NCBI GenBank assembly: GCA_002332615.1
Contig: DDAL01000014.1
Location: forward strand, 65,129 to 75,440
Length of the DNA stretch: 10,312 nt
Source of the DNA: Sphingobacteriaceae bacterium UBA2059
GTDB taxonomy: Bacteria > Bacteroidota > Bacteroidia > Sphingobacteriales > Sphingobacteriaceae
Direction of reading: 5' to 3'
In this document: piece after piece, positions 7,261 to 10,312 of the stretch
Position numbering within the stretch: the first letter of the stretch is position 1
Layout of the letters: each line of letters opens with the position of its first letter
Notes under the pieces: model-generated
What the model was told of the DNA's origin: nothing
Seen by the model: the letters and a program-made list of their open reading frames with translations, nothing else
Database searches by the model: none
Translations under genes and position numbers: made by a program

Positions 7261-7608
7261 TTATGCATCAAAACGTTCCAAGTGTTTTAATAAGGTCGCA
7301 AAGTCTTTAGGATAGGGAGCTGTAAACTTAAGTTCCTCTCCGTCTGTCCCTTTCAAAATAACCTGTTGCGCATGTAATGCAAATCGCTTCATAACAGGAA
7401 GCTCTTCCTGATCCTTACCCAGATAATATCCTCTCTTTATTTTAGATAAGAATACCGGCTTTCCTCCATATAGGTCATCTCCTGTAATGGAGGCTTTTTG
7501 AGTGGCCAAATGAATTCTAATCTGATGCATACGACCTGTAACAGGCTTGCATTCAAGCAAGGTGTAATGCTTAAAATATTTTAAAGAGGTAAAAATAGTT
7601 TCTGCTGC
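7261..7608 (-). pseudogene. RluA-family pseudouridine synthase, C-terminal fragment
   Basis: About 115 codons from AAETIF to FDA* carry the family's C-terminal signature: LLECKPVTGRMHQIRIHL (about 119-136 of the hybrid frame; Thr-Gly-Arg and HQIR-H shape the RNA-binding cleft), then GDDLYGG (145-151) and RFALHAQQVIL (167-177). RluA enzymes isomerise specific uridines in 23S rRNA or tRNA. The N-terminal half, with HRLDRxTSG and the catalytic aspartate, is absent and is replaced by phage sequence. The intact Bacteroidota gene would be read from the right on the minus strand and would run about another 350 bases upstream. The convergent terminator at its 3' end ties it to the left part. Confidence 0.85.
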
Positions 7609-7914
7609 TTGAATTGAAGATAGTTTTACCGTCGCACGGCATACATGATCACTGTCTACTCTCGCATCTAATACAACTCCCACTTGTCGAGTGAAATCAT
7701 GTTCTATTAGTAATGGAGCACCATTAAGTAGGCGAGAAAGATTTACGGCATCTGGAGTACATTTAAGAATTTCATTTAGTACACCAAGCCCTTCACCAAA
7801 ATCACGTTTAACAGGTGTTTCACTGGCAAAGGCAATTTCAATTGTTCGATTCTCTACATCAATAGCTTTATTTATCTTCTGTAGGTTTAGTTCCCTCGTT
7901 AGTGGTTTCTTCAT
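7261..7914 (-). CDS. Hybrid reading frame: prohead protease N-terminus joined to RluA C-terminus
   Basis: One open frame of 217 codons joins two unrelated proteins. Residues 1 to about 100 are a tailed-phage prohead protease start; residues about 103-217 are the C-terminal part of an RluA-type pseudouridine synthase. The frame is kept across the join, which by chance happens one time in three. Neither half is complete: the protease lacks its serine and the C-terminal part of its fold, and the synthase lacks the HRLD segment with the catalytic aspartate. I would not expect either activity. The ATG at 7914 is the phage gene's own start, with AGGAAG 9 nt upstream. The frame is real in this sequence, but probably not a natural gene. 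Confidence 0.6.
   Translation of the reverse strand: MKKPLTRELNLQKINKAIDVENRTIEIAFASETPVKRDFGEGLGVLNEILKCTPDAVNLSRLLNGAPLLIEHDFTRQVGVVLDARVDSDHVCRATVKLSSIQAAETIFTSLKYFKHYTLLECKPVTGRMHQIRIHLATQKASITGDDLYGGKPVFLSKIKRGYYLGKDQEELPVMKRFALHAQQVILKGTDGEELKFTAPYPKDFATLLKHLERFDA
7588..7620. other. Join between Bacteroidota chromosome and phage sequence
   Basis: Protein homology changes from prohead protease (through about residue 100 of the hybrid frame, codon at 7617-7615) to pseudouridine synthase (from about residue 103, codon at 7608-7606). The AAETIF stretch between could fit either family: prohead proteases often have (A)EEIF-like residues just here, and RluA proteins often have PAETIF-like residues. 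A short shared sequence such as GCAGAAACTATTTTT may therefore be the crossover. No direct repeat, target duplication, tRNA end or transposon terminus is seen. Confidence 0.65.
7609..7914 (-). pseudogene. Phage prohead protease, N-terminal fragment
   Basis: The first ~100 residues follow the caudoviral prohead protease pattern. NRTIEIAFASETPVKR (22-37) is the first strand; DAVNLSRLLNGAPLLIEHD (55-73) includes His72, which sits where the catalytic histidine lies in these proteases; and QVGVVLDARVDSDHVCRATVKLS follows. The enzyme normally trims the scaffold and capsid proteins during head maturation. The following (R)xxSVGY serine region and the rest are missing because the frame passes into rRNA-modification sequence. 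The gene overlaps the end of the portal gene by 47 nt in another frame, as is common in compact phage operons. The major capsid gene expected next is not present. Confidence 0.8.
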
Positions 7915-9388
7915 CCTGAATAACTTCCTTTGTAGTATTTATTGTTTGTGCTTCCTCCAGTTCAATTTCTTTCAGTACTTGATATGGGTCATAGCCAAAT
8001 TCAGAAACGACCATAGAACGGCTTTTGATCTTGTTATCGATCATTAATACCTGTGTTTGTACATCTTTAAGAGGATCAAGTGATTCAACGAATTCACTAA
8101 CGTATTTAGCGTTTACTAATTTATCGAAATCACTAAAATTAAGGTTCAAGCCCTTATTACGTAACATTTCAGCTTTTAGCCAACGTGAATAAATTGGTTT
8201 TAGTACGAATGTGGTTAAAGCATTTGTACGTGTTTTAAATGTTTGACGTTGTAGGCGATCTGTTAGCTTCGCTGCTGAGAATGACGCATTAGCAGTACTA
8301 CCACTTAGCGATTGTTCAGTAATACCAAGTGACATAGCGATCTGTTGCATCTGAGCATTAACGAATTCGGTAATACCATCTGTTGCCCCATTTGGGTTTA
8401 CACTCGTTACGTTCTGGCCTGGTTGAAGTTCGACTAAAGCACCACTTTGTAGGCTGTCATTTTCATAGTAATCAGGTTCATATCCTTTCATAAAATCAAC
8501 ATCTTCATCATTACTTGCTGAGTTAGTAATGAATGCCATTGCTGAGGCAGAAAGTTTTTTAGATATGATTGCTGCTTTAATGAATGCTTCAAGGTCTTTT
8601 AGTAATGTAGTACCAGCTACAATATCTGGAATACCACGCTGTTGATTTGGATAATCTTCAATCATCAGGTGAAGCATTCTTGATGCTGGGATAATGTCAT
8701 AATTACCAATCTCATATGTATATGAAGTTGGATTAACCTTAGTTACATAGTACTCAATAGCCTTTCCATATTGATCAAAATGGATGCCGTTAGATACATA
8801 AGTACCATCATCAAAAATACGATTACCAATTACAGGTACTCGCATAGAATCAATGAGTTCAAACTTAACAGTACCGTTAACATCATGAACAATAATAAAC
8901 GCTTCACCGTCAATACTACGTGTACGTTCTACTAAACGCTGGAATGCTGCTAAATCCATCTTGCCATTCATACTAAATGCTTCTGGATTATCTGCGTACT
9001 TATAGAACAAGTGTTCAAGTTCTTCATTGATAGCTAAGTTTTCTTCATTATCATCATGAAGATTTACATCAGGACGAATATATAAACCGGATGCCCCTGT
9101 TACGCCATCAGAGTTCACTTGAAAGTACTTTCTTGCTATACCGTTGTTTAGACTTAGTTCGCGTGATTTAGCTACTAATGTTGGCAACGTCATATTGATA
9201 ATACTATTAATATTACCTGCCGTATTACCTGCTGAGAATCCAAAACTGATAATCGGTGATTGTGAGTTAGTACGGATTTCTTTTAGTTCACGTTTTAGTG
9301 CGTTATCGGTTAGCTGCTTACGTTCAAATTGTTTTGGTTGTTGTGGTACTTGTACAGGTTCATCAAATTTTTTCCTTTTCCAGAACAT
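7868..9388 (-). CDS. Phage portal protein, lambda gpB type
   Basis: The 506-residue protein matches the lambda portal family in length and order. A basic start (MFWKRKK) leads to SRELSLNNGIARKYFQVNSDGV (about 75-96), equivalent to the family's RxRDLxRNNpxAR segment, and then to GASGLYIRP. The middle contains RTRSIDGEAFIIVHD and YGKAIEYYV. Later come AFIKAAIISKKLSASAM and a Gly/Gln-rich ALVELQPGQNVTSVNP leading to AMSLGITEQSL. The end shows KPIYSRWL and DPLKDVQTQ, with GYDPYQVLKEIE as the terminal helix region. Twelve copies would form the vertex ring through which DNA is packaged and to which the tail connectors bind. AGGGG lies 6 nt before the ATG, and its start overlaps the upstream stop as TAATG. 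It appears intact. Confidence 0.93.
   Translation of the reverse strand: MFWKRKKFDEPVQVPQQPKQFERKQLTDNALKRELKEIRTNSQSPIISFGFSAGNTAGNINSIINMTLPTLVAKSRELSLNNGIARKYFQVNSDGVTGASGLYIRPDVNLHDDNEENLAINEELEHLFYKYADNPEAFSMNGKMDLAAFQRLVERTRSIDGEAFIIVHDVNGTVKFELIDSMRVPVIGNRIFDDGTYVSNGIHFDQYGKAIEYYVTKVNPTSYTYEIGNYDIIPASRMLHLMIEDYPNQQRGIPDIVAGTTLLKDLEAFIKAAIISKKLSASAMAFITNSASNDEDVDFMKGYEPDYYENDSLQSGALVELQPGQNVTSVNPNGATDGITEFVNAQMQQIAMSLGITEQSLSGSTANASFSAAKLTDRLQRQTFKTRTNALTTFVLKPIYSRWLKAEMLRNKGLNLNFSDFDKLVNAKYVSEFVESLDPLKDVQTQVLMIDNKIKSRSMVVSEFGYDPYQVLKEIELEEAQTINTTKEVIQDEETTNEGTKPTEDK
7924..7929 (-). promoter_or_regulatory. Ribosome binding site of the prohead protease
   Basis: AGGAAG lies 9 nt before the ATG at 7914, inside the portal coding sequence. 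It supports the chosen start and a 47-nt overlap between the two genes. Confidence 0.65.
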
Positions 9389-9873
9389 TATTTACCCCTG
9401 TTAAAAGTAGTTATAGATTTAATTGGATTACCAGAGGAAAGCCCTTTCATACGTGCTAATTCTTGATTAGCAAGTTTCATATAGTGGGTACGTAGTCTTA
9501 GTAATGAGTCCATAGATTCAGTTGTTAGGCTTTTATTGTTGATGCTCTGTGAGATAACACCACCGCCTTGTACTTTGGATTCTATGACAATATTTATTTC
9601 ATCAATGATTGATAGGTATTGATTGTATTTATTAGCTGTCGCAGTTGGATCTACTACCTGGAAAGTACGTACAGCAAATGTAGTATCATTAATAATTGCT
9701 GTATCCGCACCTGGTTTCCATGTTGAAGTATCTATTGTTGTGTATGGATAGCTGTATGATTGCTTTACACCATCCACTCCAACAATATCTACTGTAGAAT
9801 CTGCGGCAAAACTAACCACAATGCTTTCACCTTTGATAATATCTGAGGTGAAATCAACGCTACGTGTTGCCAT
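9388..9873 (-). CDS. Head-tail connector candidate (gpW position), 161 residues
   Basis: The protein sits between terminase and portal, where lambda-like phages encode gpW, the small head-completion protein. Its C-terminal part, about residues 110-161 (SLTTESMDSLLRLRTHYMKL... then ELARMKGLSSG and a basic tail ending TTFNRGK), has the helical, basic look of gpW-like connectors. The first ~100 residues are rich in beta-forming residues, Thr and Asp (for example SIVVSFAADSTVDIVG, TAIINDTTFAVRTFQVVD) and are not part of ordinary gpW, which is about 68 residues. So this may be an extended gpW or an unrelated protein in the same slot. AAGGAA is 5 nt before the ATG and overlaps the terminase stop. 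The stop overlaps the portal start, so the two are probably translated in step. Confidence 0.6.
   Translation of the reverse strand: MATRSVDFTSDIIKGESIVVSFAADSTVDIVGVDGVKQSYSYPYTTIDTSTWKPGADTAIINDTTFAVRTFQVVDPTATANKYNQYLSIIDEINIVIESKVQGGGVISQSINNKSLTTESMDSLLRLRTHYMKLANQELARMKGLSSGNPIKSITTFNRGK
9395..9399 (-). promoter_or_regulatory. Ribosome binding site of the portal gene
   Basis: AGGGG stands 6 nt before the portal ATG (9388-9386), within the end of the connector gene. Such a strong site is unlike the left-hand genes, most of which have none. Confidence 0.75.
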
Positions 9874-9878
9874 GTTTA

Positions 9879-9884
9879 TTCCTT
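9879..9884 (-). promoter_or_regulatory. Ribosome binding site of the connector gene
   Basis: AAGGAA lies 5 nt before the ATG at 9873 and overlaps the terminase TAA (9885-9883), which fixes the connector start and points to coupled translation. Confidence 0.75.
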
Positions 9885-10312
9885 ATTCATTAAACCAGTT
9901 TCTACCACTACCCATACGCCTTTTACGCTGTTTACGTACTGGAACATGTTCTGATGGTGATTCACTGATTTGTGTTTCTTCACTGTATTTAGCTTTTGCC
10001 ACGTTAGTATTATATTTTCTAAGTTTCTTGTACGCGTCTGTACCAAGTTTGTTTAGCATGTATTCAAAACTGATTAGGCAGTAATTCAATGTATCTAACA
10101 TTTCGTTTCTATCATCTTTAGAACCGCTGCGTTTCACCCATACTAATTGACCACCTTTCATTACACGTTTTTCACTGGTGTATTGAAGAAACGCATCATC
10201 AGGTAGACTATAACTAAAGTGGATTTTCTTACCTTCATGTTCTTCTTCGTTCATTGCTGCGTTTAGTAACTTACGAATACGGTTCTTACCTTCGTTAACG
10301 TTCAATAGCATG
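9883..10312 (-). CDS. Terminase large subunit, C-terminal part (partial, gpA type)
   Basis: About 143 codons remain; the gene enters from the right edge and the Met at 10311 is probably internal. The pattern fits the end of lambda gpA-like terminases: an NEGKNRIRKLLNAA segment, then GKKIHFSYSLPDDAFLQYTSEKRV (family pattern: pGxiHFP...fxxQLtaE), a WVKRSG stretch, and RNEMLDTLNY (68-77), equivalent to the conserved RNExLDxxVYa motif whose acidic residues belong to the nuclease domain. The tail is strongly basic (RKQRKRRMGSGRNW). The full enzyme cuts concatemeric phage DNA and pumps it through the portal. It ends 9 nt before the connector gene. Confidence 0.85.
   Translation of the reverse strand, partial: MLLNVNEGKNRIRKLLNAAMNEEEHEGKKIHFSYSLPDDAFLQYTSEKRVMKGGQLVWVKRSGSKDDRNEMLDTLNYCLISFEYMLNKLGTDAYKKLRKYNTNVAKAKYSEETQISESPSEHVPVRKQRKRRMGSGRNWFNE

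Noticed and set aside
7261..7914. A new two-domain enzyme combining a protease and an RNA-modifying domain
   Set aside because: Both halves are cut through their catalytic core, and each is joined to its own proper genomic neighbours on the outer side. This is what a breakpoint gives, not an evolved fusion.
9821..10084. Plus-strand frame across the terminase-connector border
   Set aside because: It is antisense to two phage genes with clear starts and ribosome sites and has no support of its own.
1..10312. CRISPR array, insertion sequence, toxin-antitoxin or defence genes
   Set aside because: I looked for regular repeats, terminal inverted repeats with transposase motifs, and paired small genes on both strands and saw none.

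Overview
The window looks like two DNAs of different origin joined near position 7,600. Positions 1 to about 7,590 read as chromosome from a Bacteroidota member, probably a Sphingobacteriia/Chitinophagia-like lineage. The grounds are TAnnTTTG-type -7 promoter boxes, little use of Shine-Dalgarno sites, a lipoprotein TamA homologue (TamL type), a PorT-like outer-membrane barrel, and an arginine decarboxylase of the short class seen in this phylum. From about 7,610 to 10,312 the sequence is a tailed-phage packaging and head module with strong Shine-Dalgarno sites and tightly coupled genes, an architecture unlike the left part.

Left part, in order: the first codons of a small basic protein (minus), tRNA-Cys(GCA) (minus) with a good promoter, a TrmH/SpoU-family RNA methyltransferase (minus), the divergent TamL-like outer-membrane assembly protein (plus), a secreted or membrane protein of unknown function (minus) whose stop overlaps the TamL stop, a strong terminator, a PorT-like beta-barrel protein (minus), a YpfJ-type neutral zinc metallopeptidase (minus), a divergent intergenic region, a biosynthetic-type arginine decarboxylase (plus), a bidirectional hairpin terminator, and the C-terminal half of an RluA-family pseudouridine synthase (minus).

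Right part, all on the minus strand and in lambda-like order when read from the right edge: the C-terminus of the terminase large subunit, a small protein in the gpW/head-tail connector position, the lambda-type portal protein, and the N-terminal half of a prohead protease. These genes are separated by 9 nt or overlap, as in one late transcript for DNA packaging and capsid building.

The two parts meet inside one open reading frame (7261-7914). Its first ~100 residues are prohead protease and its last ~115 are pseudouridine synthase. Each half lacks the rest of its own protein, including catalytic parts, and no integrase, att-like repeat or transposon end is seen. An assembly or cloning chimera is the simplest reading; an illegitimate recombination leaving a prophage remnant is the biological alternative. 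I see no convincing new defence, toxin or CRISPR system. The join, the unassigned 180-residue membrane protein and the connector-position protein are the points most worth checking.
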